DNA of 41,601 nucleotides from NCBI GenBank assembly GCA_031273295.1, contig JAISSD010000183.1:1-41601 (forward strand), given 5' to 3'. Below the pieces are notes generated by a model. The model searched no databases. It was given only the letters and a program-made list of their open reading frames with translations, and was not told the DNA's origin. This document shows positions 1 to 8,231 of the stretch, piece after piece. Numbering within the stretch: the first letter of the stretch is position 1; each line of letters begins with the position of its first letter. This DNA comes from Prevotella sp. (GTDB taxonomy: Bacteria > Bacteroidota > Bacteroidia > Bacteroidales > Dysgonomonadaceae). The position numbers were made by a program, and so were the translations under genes.

Positions 1-224
1 ACAGACTGCTGCATGCTTTTATCTTCCTGTACCGCCGTTAAAAGCATGATTTCCAATGTGCGGGAAGCCGTATAGACTTTATCCCGTGTTTTTCCTTTCA
101 GATGCTCCTCGACATAGGAAGAAACAGCTTCTTGCGGAAAGTCCGCCTGAAAGGCAGACAGTAAATCCTGTGACAACTGTTCCCTGAACAGTAAACTCAA
201 CTCCAATGAATGATTCGATGTCAT
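1..224 (-). CDS. IS4-like family transposase, N-terminal part (truncated by window edge)
   Basis: Minus-strand ORF from ATG at 224 runs off the window: MTSNHSLELSLLFREQLSQDLLSAFQADFPQEAVSSYVEEHLKGKTRDKVYTASRTLEIMLLTAVQEDKSMQQSV; resembles the IS4 transposase N-terminus (K-x-R-D-K-V-Y-T...DKS...V). Confidence 0.45.
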   Translation of the reverse strand, partial: MTSNHSLELSLLFREQLSQDLLSAFQADFPQEAVSSYVEEHLKGKTRDKVYTASRTLEIMLLTAVQEDKSMQQS

Positions 225-286
225 AGCTGTTTTATTTTTATGACAAAGATACAATTTTTATTTATATTAGTGACATTACCCACCCA

Positions 287-317
287 CGGGATGGAACATC
301 AAAATTCAACCATCCCG
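287..317. terminator. Hairpin CGGGATGG-N15-CCATCCCG between IS-like gene and trpA
   Basis: Perfect 8-bp inverted repeat 287-294 / 310-317 in intergenic DNA; no strong T-tract. Confidence 0.3.
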
Positions 318-352
318 ACATATCCTGTTATGAATTGTTTATGTCTCGCGCC

Positions 353-1126
353 TTATTTGCACAATGCCTCTTTTAATGCCTTAACCGCCTCTTTTATATT
401 CGCGCTTTCTTTTAGCAAAGTAATAAACTTGCTGCCTATGATGGCTCCGCTTGCATTTGCCTGTGCGGCGTCCAGGGTCGCTTTATTGGAGACGCCAAAA
501 CCGATAAGGCGCGGATTACGCAGGTTCATGGCGTTTATTTTGCGGAAATAATCCTGTTTTTTCTCGTCGAAGCTTTTTTGAGCGCCGGTTGTCGACGCGG
601 AAGACACCATGTAGATAAAACCGTCGGTATGCCTGTCTATCAGGCGGATACGCTCGTCGGAAGTTTCAGGAGTGACAAGCATGACGATCTTGACGTCATA
701 TTTATCCGCAACGGGTTTGTATTCATTGATATAGTCGTTGAAAGGCAGGTCCGGGATGATGGCTCCGTCTATCCCTGTTTCCCTGCATTGTTTGCAGAAA
801 TTCTCAAAACCATATTGCATGATCGGGTTGAGGTATCCCATCATTATCAACGGGATAGCCACATCTTGACGGATGTTTTCCAGTTGGGCGAACAATGTTT
901 TCAATGTCATGCCATTGCGCAGAGCGATTGTCCCGCTTTCCTGAATGGTAGGCCCGTCGGCCATGGGGTCGGAAAAGGGGATGCCTATCTCTATCAGGTC
1001 AATGCCGTTGGCTTCCAGTTCGCGGATAACATCGCAGGTATCGTCCCTATGGGGAAATCCTGCAGTAAAGTATATGGAAAGTATGTTTTTCTGTTTCTTT
1101 TCGAATAATTGCTTGATCCTGTTCAT
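353..1126 (-). CDS. trpA: Tryptophan synthase alpha chain
   Basis: 257 aa; [42 protein letters not shown] motifs; position at end of trp operon. Confidence 0.97.
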   Translation of the reverse strand: MNRIKQLFEKKQKNILSIYFTAGFPHRDDTCDVIRELEANGIDLIEIGIPFSDPMADGPTIQESGTIALRNGMTLKTLFAQLENIRQDVAIPLIMMGYLNPIMQYGFENFCKQCRETGIDGAIIPDLPFNDYINEYKPVADKYDVKIVMLVTPETSDERIRLIDRHTDGFIYMVSSASTTGAQKSFDEKKQDYFRKINAMNLRNPRLIGFGVSNKATLDAAQANASGAIIGSKFITLLKESANIKEAVKALKEALCK

Positions 1127-1740
1127 TGTTTCAATGCTTTTATAAATTGCTGTAATAGTGTTATATCTTTTAATCCGGGCGTGGTTTCAAACCGGCTATT
1201 GAGGTCTATACCGTAAAATTGGGCGCGCCGTATTTTCTTTATTTCATCAGCGTCGCATATAGAGACGCCGCCGCTCAGGAAGAAAGGAGTATTGCCGGTG
1301 TAAGAATCCAAAATACCCCAATCGAATTTTTGCCCCGAGCCTCCGTATCGAGGCGTTTTGGTATCGAAAAGGAAGTAGCCGCACAGGCCGTCATAGCTTT
1401 TTGTTTGTTCAAAATCGGATGCTTCGGCTATACTGAATGCTTTGATAACCGGCAAGGCCTCGTTAAGCCTTTTGCAAAATTCCGGAGATTCATTTCCATG
1501 CAGTTGAACAAGGTCGAGTCCGTACCGGTTCATTTTCTCGACAATGTAGCCCAATCCGGCATTGACAAATACGCCAACACGTTTTATATCAGGAGGTAAT
1601 GTGTTTACATCATCGAATGTCAGTCCGTTTGCAAACCGTGGCGATCTATCGTAGAATATCATCCCCATAAAGTCGACGGGGAGTTTTGATAGATCTTTTA
1701 TGTTGTCGGGATATTTCATCCCGCAGACCTTTATTTTCAT
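1123..1740 (-). CDS. trpF: Phosphoribosylanthranilate isomerase
   Basis: 205 aa; [31 protein letters not shown] motifs; overlaps trpA start by 4 nt. Confidence 0.96.
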   Translation of the reverse strand: MKIKVCGMKYPDNIKDLSKLPVDFMGMIFYDRSPRFANGLTFDDVNTLPPDIKRVGVFVNAGLGYIVEKMNRYGLDLVQLHGNESPEFCKRLNEALPVIKAFSIAEASDFEQTKSYDGLCGYFLFDTKTPRYGGSGQKFDWGILDSYTGNTPFFLSGGVSICDADEIKKIRRAQFYGIDLNSRFETTPGLKDITLLQQFIKALKQ

Positions 1741-1832
1741 ATGATAATAATTTTGTTTTCAATTGACATGAGGAACTTGCATGATTTTTATTATCACGGA
1801 CTTTGGTGATTTGACAAAAATCATGCTTTGTT

Positions 1833-2618
1833 TCATACTAAATGTTTTATAAAGTCATTCAAAGCCTTGCCCGGATCGTCTGTTTTCATAAAGTTTTCGC
1901 CCATGAGGAAACCCTTGTATCCTGCTTTCCGGAGGTCGATCACTGTTTGAGGATGTGAAATGCCGCTTTCCGATATTTTCACGAACTCGCCGGGGATTTT
2001 GTCTGCCAGATCTAGAGATATCTGTACATCGGTCGCGAAAGTACCGAGATTGCGGTTGTTTACGCCTACCACGTCCACTTTATCGTGAATGTGCCCCAAC
2101 TCCTCTTCGTTATGTATTTCGAGCAATACATCCAGTCCGAGTTCTTTGGACTTCGCGGCCAGTCGCTTTGTTTGCAGTACGGTAAGTGCAGAAGCGATAA
2201 GCAGTACGGCGCTTGCTCCCGAAACTTTGGCCTGATAAAGTTGATATTCGTCTATCACAAAATCTTTTCGAAGAAGGGGCGTATCGGTCAGGCTTCCGGC
2301 CAATTCCAGATCCGCCAGTGTTCCTCCGAAGAAATCGATATCCGTCAATACCGAAATGGTGCTTGCCCCGTTTTCGGAATATGACGGGATAACATCTTCT
2401 ACCCTGGCGTCTTTGAAGATCCAGTCGCGGGAAGGCGAGCGGCGTTTAAATTCGGCGATAATCCCTGTGGGAGAAGCGGTTAAAGCCTCTTTAAACGATT
2501 TCGGATGTTTGACGGAGCCTGCGATCTTGCACATCATGCTATCTATGCTTTGCCGCCGCTTTTGCCGCTCTACTTCGATTCTTTTATTCGCAATTATCTT
2601 TTCCAGTATATTGTTCAT
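1833..2618 (-). CDS. trpC: Indole-3-glycerol-phosphate synthase
   Basis: 261 aa; IIAEFKRRSPSRDWI, VLTDIDFFGG, LLRKDFVIDEYQ, VGVNNRNLGTF, SESGI motifs. Confidence 0.97.
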   Translation of the reverse strand: MNNILEKIIANKRIEVERQKRRQSIDSMMCKIAGSVKHPKSFKEALTASPTGIIAEFKRRSPSRDWIFKDARVEDVIPSYSENGASTISVLTDIDFFGGTLADLELAGSLTDTPLLRKDFVIDEYQLYQAKVSGASAVLLIASALTVLQTKRLAAKSKELGLDVLLEIHNEEELGHIHDKVDVVGVNNRNLGTFATDVQISLDLADKIPGEFVKISESGISHPQTVIDLRKAGYKGFLMGENFMKTDDPGKALNDFIKHLV

Positions 2619-2628
2619 ATCACAGTCC

Positions 2629-3627
2629 TTATGTATTTAACTCCAGAAACCTCCTGAATGTTTCCCTTGTACGTCCGCTTTCCAGCGATTCTCCGGCTTC
2701 TGCAACGGCCTCCTCAAAAGAAAGCTTCGGATTTATGGTCTGAATGGCAGTGGCCGCATTTGCAATCACTGCATTCTTTTGGGCGTTTGTGGCTGTATTG
2801 TTGATCACATTATCGAAAATCCTTGATGCGTCTTCGGGTGTTGCGCCGCCGTCAAGTTCCTGTTCTGTACAGCGTTCAAATCCGATTTGCCCGGGACTGT
2901 AGATCCGTTCGCCAAACTTGTTGATTATTTTAAAATCTCCGGTCAAGGAAATCTCGTCATATCCGTCGAGGCTATGAACAATCGAATAGTCCACGCCAGT
3001 TTGCTGATACATATAAAAATACAAGCGCGCCATTTTCAGGTTGAATACGCCCAGCACGGTACGCTTCGGTTTTATCGGATTCACCACCGGTCCGAGCATA
3101 TTAAAAAATGTACGGACGCCCAAGGCTTTGCGTACGGGCGCCACTACTTTCAACGCATTGTTGAACAGCGGGGCGTGCATATAGGCAATGTTGACCCTGT
3201 CCAGTGATTTCTCGAGTTGGCCGACGTCCGAAGTGAATTTTACTCCGTGCTGTTCCATCACATTCGATGCTCCGCTGACGGATGTTGCTCCGTAGTTTCC
3301 ATGTTTGGCGACTTTATATCCCGCTCCCGCTGTGACAAAGCAGGCGAGAGTAGATATATTGAACGTATTTTTATTGTCGCCGCCCGTACCCACAATGTCT
3401 ATCGGATTGTATGCCGCCAGTGCATCCACATTCGTCCGCAAGTCCAGCAGGGCGTCCGAGAATCCGAGGAATTCGTCGACGCTAATGCTCCGCATCAGGA
3501 ATACGCTGATAAATGCCGCGATCTCCGGTTCATTATATCCGCCTGCCGCCATATTGGACAGTATCTCCTTTGCCTCGTTGCGGTTGAGATACTGGTGTTC
3601 AAAGAGTCTGTTTAGTATCTGTTTCAT
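2629..3627 (-). CDS. trpD: Anthranilate phosphoribosyltransferase
   Basis: 332 aa; DIVGTGGDNKNTFNIST, KHGNYGATSVSGASNVME, FNMLGPVVNP motifs. Confidence 0.97.
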   Translation of the reverse strand: MKQILNRLFEHQYLNRNEAKEILSNMAAGGYNEPEIAAFISVFLMRSISVDEFLGFSDALLDLRTNVDALAAYNPIDIVGTGGDNKNTFNISTLACFVTAGAGYKVAKHGNYGATSVSGASNVMEQHGVKFTSDVGQLEKSLDRVNIAYMHAPLFNNALKVVAPVRKALGVRTFFNMLGPVVNPIKPKRTVLGVFNLKMARLYFYMYQQTGVDYSIVHSLDGYDEISLTGDFKIINKFGERIYSPGQIGFERCTEQELDGGATPEDASRIFDNVINNTATNAQKNAVIANAATAIQTINPKLSFEEAVAEAGESLESGRTRETFRRFLELNT

Positions 3628-3693
3628 TGTTTTATCCTCTTCTGACCTCCGCTTGGGGAGGTATGGTAATGATTTCTGTTTGCTTGCTCTTGT

Positions 3694-4260
3694 TTAGTTG
3701 TTTAAAAAGTTTCTTGCTATTGTTTTTCCCACAGGCGTCAACACCGATTCGGGATGGAATTGCACTCCGCGAATGTCATATTCTTTATGGCGAAGCGCCA
3801 TTATCTGTCCGGCGCCGTCTGTGGCTGTTACTTCGATACAGTCAGGCAGTTCCCGGGGGTTGACTATCCATGAATGATAGCGTCCTGCTTCCAGTACTTT
3901 GTCCAGTCCGTCAAACAGATAGTCGGATCTTATGACTTCTATCCTTGTGGCTACGCCATGATAAACATCTTCCAGATTGATCAGTTTGGCCCCGAAAGCT
4001 TCTCCTATCGCCTGATGTCCCAGACAGACGCCGAGTATGGGCTTCTTTCCCGCATATTCTTTTATCAATGGTAATAACAGCCCGGCTTCGGACGGTATTC
4101 CGGGACCCGGGGAAAGAATGATCTTGTCGTATCGGGCTATGTCTGCCAATGCTATCTTGTCATTCCTGTATACATCTACATCAGTGAATCCCAATTCTTT
4201 TACCAGGTGAACCAGATTGTATGTAAATGAGTCATAATTGTCGAATATCAGTATTTTCAT
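3694..4260 (-). CDS. trpG: Anthranilate synthase glutamine amidotransferase component
   Basis: 188 aa; DNYDSFTYNLVHL, SPGPGIPSEAG, ILGVCLGHQAIGEAFG, GVQFHPESVLTP (class I amidotransferase triad). Confidence 0.97.
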   Translation of the reverse strand: MKILIFDNYDSFTYNLVHLVKELGFTDVDVYRNDKIALADIARYDKIILSPGPGIPSEAGLLLPLIKEYAGKKPILGVCLGHQAIGEAFGAKLINLEDVYHGVATRIEVIRSDYLFDGLDKVLEAGRYHSWIVNPRELPDCIEVTATDGAGQIMALRHKEYDIRGVQFHPESVLTPVGKTIARNFLNN

Positions 4261-4285
4261 GTGGATATGATTTGTTTTTTAATGG

Positions 4286-4345
4286 TCACATGGAACTCGC
4301 GGCATATTTATGCTCTTTGATGCAAATCTTGCATGCTCGTTTCAT
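4286..4345 (-). other. Small ORF MKRACKICIKEHKYAASSM*, copy 1 of recurring element, directly upstream of trpG
   Basis: ATG at 4345, TGA at 4286-4288; homologous at nucleotide level to 4371-4439 and to 22535-22641. Confidence 0.5.
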
Positions 4346-4370
4346 ATGTATATAATTTGTTTTTTAATAG

Positions 4371-4439
4371 TCACATGGAACTCGCGGCATATTTATGCTC
4401 TTTGGCGCAAATCTTGCATACTTTGCATACTCGTTTCAT
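4371..4439 (-). other. Small ORF MKRVCKVCKICAKEHKYAASSM*, copy 2 of recurring element
   Basis: Near-identical tandem duplicate of the 4261-4345 unit with a 9-nt (GTATGCAAA) expansion. Confidence 0.5.
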
Positions 4440-4527
4440 GTTTTAAGCTCTTCTAACCTCCCCCAAGGGAGGCTATGTTATGTGATATGTTCAGTTATTT
4501 ATACTATTACGGGTAATTCCCGGGTAT

Positions 4528-5943
4528 TCAGAATTCCCTGTTTTTAAGCTCCATTGCGGCTTTAACCGCTTTTGTTAACGCTCCCAGTTTATTTTTCACT
4601 TCCATCACTTCGGTTTCAGGATTCGATTTGGAAACGATGCCTCCTCCGGCCTGATAATAAAGCGTATTGTTGCGGCTCAGGAATGTACGGATTGTGATAG
4701 CCTGGTTCAGGTCTCCATTGAAACCGATATAACCGATACAGCCGCCGTATACTCCCCGCATCTGCTTTTCGATATCGCGGATCAATTGCATGGCTCTCAC
4801 TTTCGGGGCGCCTGACAATGTCCCGGCAGGGAACGTATCGGCAAAGACCGAAATGTTGTTCCTGCCTTTGTCTACAGCGCCGCTGACACGTGAAACCAGG
4901 TGGATAACATGCGAATAGAACTGTACATTCTTGTAAAATTCCACTATTACATCGTGGCAGTTGCGACTGAGGTCGTTACGGGCAAGGTCTACAAGCATCA
5001 CATGCTCGGCGTTTTCTTTCTCGTCTTTCAACAGGTTTTCGGAAAGGATACGGTCTTTTTCATCGTCTCCTGTCCGGAAATATGTCCCTGCGATGGGGTC
5101 TATACAGGCTTTTCCTTTTATTATTTTGCAGTGGGTTTCGGGTGAAGACCCGAAGATGCGGTATGAACCGAAATCGAAGTAAAACAGATAGGGCGAAGGG
5201 TTGATCGAGCGCAATGAGCGGTACACGTTGAAATCGTCTCCTGCGAATTTTTGGGTGAAACAGCGCGAAAGAACAATCTGGAAAACGTCTCCCCGTTTGC
5301 AATGGGCGATCCCTTTCTTTATCATTTCCCTATGCTCTTCGTCGGTTATCATGGATTGTTCGCTACCGATAGCTTCGAAGTTGTACGAGGCAATATTGTT
5401 ATTGTTAAGAATAGCCTCGAGTTCCCGGAACTTTTCGTCTGTGCCGTCAACTACGTTTTCCACGATGGTCAATTCGTTTTTCAAATGATTGACGACAAGA
5501 ATAAAACGATAGAGAATATAGTAAAATTCAGGAATGCCGGCGTTATTCAGTTTCGTGTTCACCGGATCTGCCGCTTCGAAATAGCGGATAGCGTCATAGG
5601 AAGTATAGCCGAAGAAACCGTTTATATCTGTTTTGTTTTCACCCTGTACATCGAATTGTCCTGTGAAGTCATGAAACTTGTCGGTCAGTTTTTGATGCTC
5701 CGACAAGGTTTCCTGTATTACCGTATCATCGGGGTATGTACATGTTATTTCATCATTATCCACTTTGAAGCGGGCGACCGGACTTATTCCTATGAATGAA
5801 TAGCTGTTTTCGCCTCCATGATAATCGGAACTTTCCAGTAAGGCCGATTCGGGATATACATCTCTTACTTTCAGATAAATGCCAACCGGCGTTTGCAGAT
5901 CGGCAAGGAGCTTTTTCGTTTTTACTTTTATTTTGTATCGCAT
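4528..5943 (-). CDS. trpE: Anthranilate synthase component I
   Basis: 471 aa; [57 protein letters not shown] motifs. Confidence 0.97.
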   Translation of the reverse strand: MRYKIKVKTKKLLADLQTPVGIYLKVRDVYPESALLESSDYHGGENSYSFIGISPVARFKVDNDEITCTYPDDTVIQETLSEHQKLTDKFHDFTGQFDVQGENKTDINGFFGYTSYDAIRYFEAADPVNTKLNNAGIPEFYYILYRFILVVNHLKNELTIVENVVDGTDEKFRELEAILNNNNIASYNFEAIGSEQSMITDEEHREMIKKGIAHCKRGDVFQIVLSRCFTQKFAGDDFNVYRSLRSINPSPYLFYFDFGSYRIFGSSPETHCKIIKGKACIDPIAGTYFRTGDDEKDRILSENLLKDEKENAEHVMLVDLARNDLSRNCHDVIVEFYKNVQFYSHVIHLVSRVSGAVDKGRNNISVFADTFPAGTLSGAPKVRAMQLIRDIEKQMRGVYGGCIGYIGFNGDLNQAITIRTFLSRNNTLYYQAGGGIVSKSNPETEVMEVKNKLGALTKAVKAAMELKNREF

Positions 5944-7139
5944 GGTATTTGTTTTTTATCTTGATAATACTGTATATACGTCTCCATATCCTTGTCTCCT
6001 CGTCCCGAGAGACAAAGTACAACCACATCATCCGCTTTGAATTTCATTTTATCCAGCGCGCCCAGTGCATGCGCCGATTCTATTGCGGGGATGATGCCTT
6101 CAAGTTTTGTCAGTTCAAAAGCGGCTTGCATGGCTTCGTCGTCGGTGACAGCCAACACTTCCGAGCGTCCTGTTTTAGCAAGGTGGGCGTGCATCGGGCC
6201 GATACCCGGATAATCGAGGCCCGCCGAAATAGAATACGGCTCTTCTATCTGCCCGTCTTCCGATTGCATGATCAGCGTCTTGCTACCGTGTATTATGCCT
6301 AATTTTCCCAAATGGATTGTTGCGGCCGATTCTCCTGTGTCGACTCCTTTTCCGGCGGCTTCGGCAAGCGTTATTTTTACGCCGGGTTCGTCTATAAAAT
6401 GGTAGATTGTCCCTGCCGCGTTGCTTCCGCCGCCTACGCATGCCATTACATAATCGGGCGTTTCACGGCCCTCTTTTTCAAATAACTGTTTGCGGATTTC
6501 TTCACTGATAACTGCTTGCAGGCGAGCTACCATATCCGGATAGGGGTGAGGCCCCACGGTGGAACCTATGACATAATAAGTATTGGCGGGATTGCTGCAC
6601 CAGTCGCGGATAGCTTCGTTTGTCGCGTCTTTCAGCGTCATATTGCCGCTTGTGACAGGGATAACCGTTGCCCCGAGCATTTTCATCTTCTGCACATTCA
6701 GTTTTTGGCGTTCCACATCCACAGCGCCCATATATACGATACATTCCAGGTTCATCAGCGCGCATACGGTCGCAGTAGCTACGCCATGCTGGCCTGCGCC
6801 TGTTTCCGCAATAATGCGGGTTTTACCCATGCGGCGGGCGATAAGCGCTTGTCCTGTTGCATTGTTTATTTTGTGCGAGCCTGTATGGTTGAGATCCTCG
6901 CGTTTCAGGTATATCTTGCACCCGTATTTCCGCGAAAGGCGGTTTGCCGGATAAAGGGGAGAAGGGCGGCCTGCATAATCCCTTAGTAGATCATTGTATT
7001 CTTTCCGAAATGACGGATCGTTAATTACCTTGAGATAGGTATTCTTCAATGTTTCCACATTGTCGTAAAGGATTTCAGGGATGTAAGCGCCTCCGAATTC
7101 TCCATAAAAGCCATTTGAATCAACCGCAAATTTTTCCAT
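5928..7139 (-). CDS. trpB: Tryptophan synthase beta chain
   Basis: 403 aa; [20 protein letters not shown] (PLP Lys), [31 protein letters not shown]. Confidence 0.98.
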   Translation of the reverse strand: MEKFAVDSNGFYGEFGGAYIPEILYDNVETLKNTYLKVINDPSFRKEYNDLLRDYAGRPSPLYPANRLSRKYGCKIYLKREDLNHTGSHKINNATGQALIARRMGKTRIIAETGAGQHGVATATVCALMNLECIVYMGAVDVERQKLNVQKMKMLGATVIPVTSGNMTLKDATNEAIRDWCSNPANTYYVIGSTVGPHPYPDMVARLQAVISEEIRKQLFEKEGRETPDYVMACVGGGSNAAGTIYHFIDEPGVKITLAEAAGKGVDTGESAATIHLGKLGIIHGSKTLIMQSEDGQIEEPYSISAGLDYPGIGPMHAHLAKTGRSEVLAVTDDEAMQAAFELTKLEGIIPAIESAHALGALDKMKFKADDVVVLCLSGRGDKDMETYIQYYQDKKQIPCDTK

Positions 7140-7168
7140 TTTTATATTGTGTTTATTTTTCCTGTCAT

Positions 7169-7201
7169 AAAAAAAGCCTGTCGTGAGTTACGACAGGCTT
7201 T
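7169..7201 (-). terminator. trp attenuator terminator hairpin
   Basis: Minus strand AAAGCCTGTCGT-AACTC-ACGACAGGCTTT + T-run; 12-bp stem (7173-7184/7190-7201), T tract 7169-7175. Confidence 0.93.
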
Positions 7202-7250
7202 GTATTCTGAAAAATTTCTATTTGTAAATACATACCGGCTTGGCTCACGA
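7181..7250 (-). promoter_or_regulatory. trp antiterminator pairing
   Basis: Minus-strand UCGUGAG (7250-7244, overlapping leader-peptide stop) is complementary over 7 nt to CUCACGA (7187-7181) in loop/3' arm of the terminator. Confidence 0.75.
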
Positions 7251-7304
7251 TTTTTTAAGTTGAGAGCGCCACCGCCAATATACATTTGCTAACTGAAAAT
7301 CCAT
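7245..7304 (-). CDS. trpL: trp operon leader peptide MDFQLANVYWRWRSQLKKS
   Basis: 19-codon ORF with Trp codons at TGG CGG TGG, directly upstream of an attenuator-type terminator and trpB. Confidence 0.85.
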   Translation of the reverse strand: MDFQLANVYWRWRSQLKKS

Positions 7305-7320
7305 TCTTCTTTCTTTTTTG

Positions 7321-7350
7321 CAAAGATATGAAAAAAATGAATCCGGCAAA
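7321..7350 (-). promoter_or_regulatory. Bacteroidales-type promoter of the trp operon
   Basis: Minus strand TTTG-N18-TATCTTTG (-33 at 7347-7350; -7 at 7321-7328), ending 16 nt upstream of the leader ATG. Confidence 0.75.
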
Positions 7351-7501
7351 ATATCAAGCCTGTATTTTTTGTGGTAAAATAAAAAATATACCGGAATATT
7401 GGCGCTAAAACGGCTCTTTCTTTGTCAAAAATCGTATCTTTATGTCCGCTAATTCGTTTTAATGGAAACAATTTTATATCTAACATATAACTTATTCGAT
7501 T

Positions 7502-8164
7502 ATGGATGTACAAATAGAGGAAAGCTGGAAAGAGCAGTTGAAGGATGAATTCGATAAGGATTACTTTATCAGGCTGACTGATTTTGTAAGGGATGAATAC
7601 CGGACAAAACGGATATTTCCTCCTGCGGGACTGATCTTCAATGCTTTCGGGCATACTCCTTTCTATAAAGTAAAAGTAGTGATTTTGGGACAGGATCCCT
7701 ATCATAACGACCGGCAGGCTCACGGGTTGTCGTTTTCTGTTCCCGACGGTATGCCTGCGCCTCCATCACTGGTAAATATATTCAAGGAAATAAACCGCGA
7801 TATGGGAATCCCCGTTCCAAAATCGGGAAATCTGACGCGTTGGGCAAATCAGGGCGTGTTGCTTCTCAACGCCACGCTGACGGTACAGGCTCACATGGCA
7901 GGCTCTCATCAGAGAAAAGGATGGGAAACTTTTACCGATGCCGCCATTCATAAGTTAGCCGAAGGGCGTGAAAACATCGTATTTATTTTATGGGGTTCTT
8001 ATGCGCAGAAAAAGGCGGCATTTATAGATACAGGTAAACATCTGGTACTTAAATCGGTACATCCGTCCCCGTTATCCGCGTGCAACGGATTTTTCGGAAA
8101 CAACCATTTCAGCGAAGCAAACAAATACCTGGAATCGAAAGGAATTGAACCGATCGAGTGGTAG
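7502..8164 (+). CDS. ung: Uracil-DNA glycosylase
   Basis: 220 aa; VVILGQDPYHNDRQAHGLSFSV, LLLNATLTVQ, LKSVHPSPLSA motifs. Confidence 0.98.
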   Translation: MDVQIEESWKEQLKDEFDKDYFIRLTDFVRDEYRTKRIFPPAGLIFNAFGHTPFYKVKVVILGQDPYHNDRQAHGLSFSVPDGMPAPPSLVNIFKEINRDMGIPVPKSGNLTRWANQGVLLLNATLTVQAHMAGSHQRKGWETFTDAAIHKLAEGRENIVFILWGSYAQKKAAFIDTGKHLVLKSVHPSPLSACNGFFGNNHFSEANKYLESKGIEPIEW

Positions 8165-8231
8165 GTTTTTCCCTTTGCCCGGCTTCAATAGCCCGTTATT
8201 GTCACTTTACAAAGGAAAAAACAGCCTGAAA

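Larger units (their letters stand above)
4261..4439. repeat. Two tandem copies (85 bp and 94 bp) of an intergenic element between trpE and trpG
   Basis: Units 4261-4345 and 4346-4439 share 'aatttgttttttaat.gtcacatggaactcgcggcatatttatgctcttt..gcaaatcttgca'. Confidence 0.85.

Noticed and set aside
578-1599. Plus-strand ORFs inside trpA/trpF
   Set aside because: Antisense to well-supported trp genes; no homology-like features.
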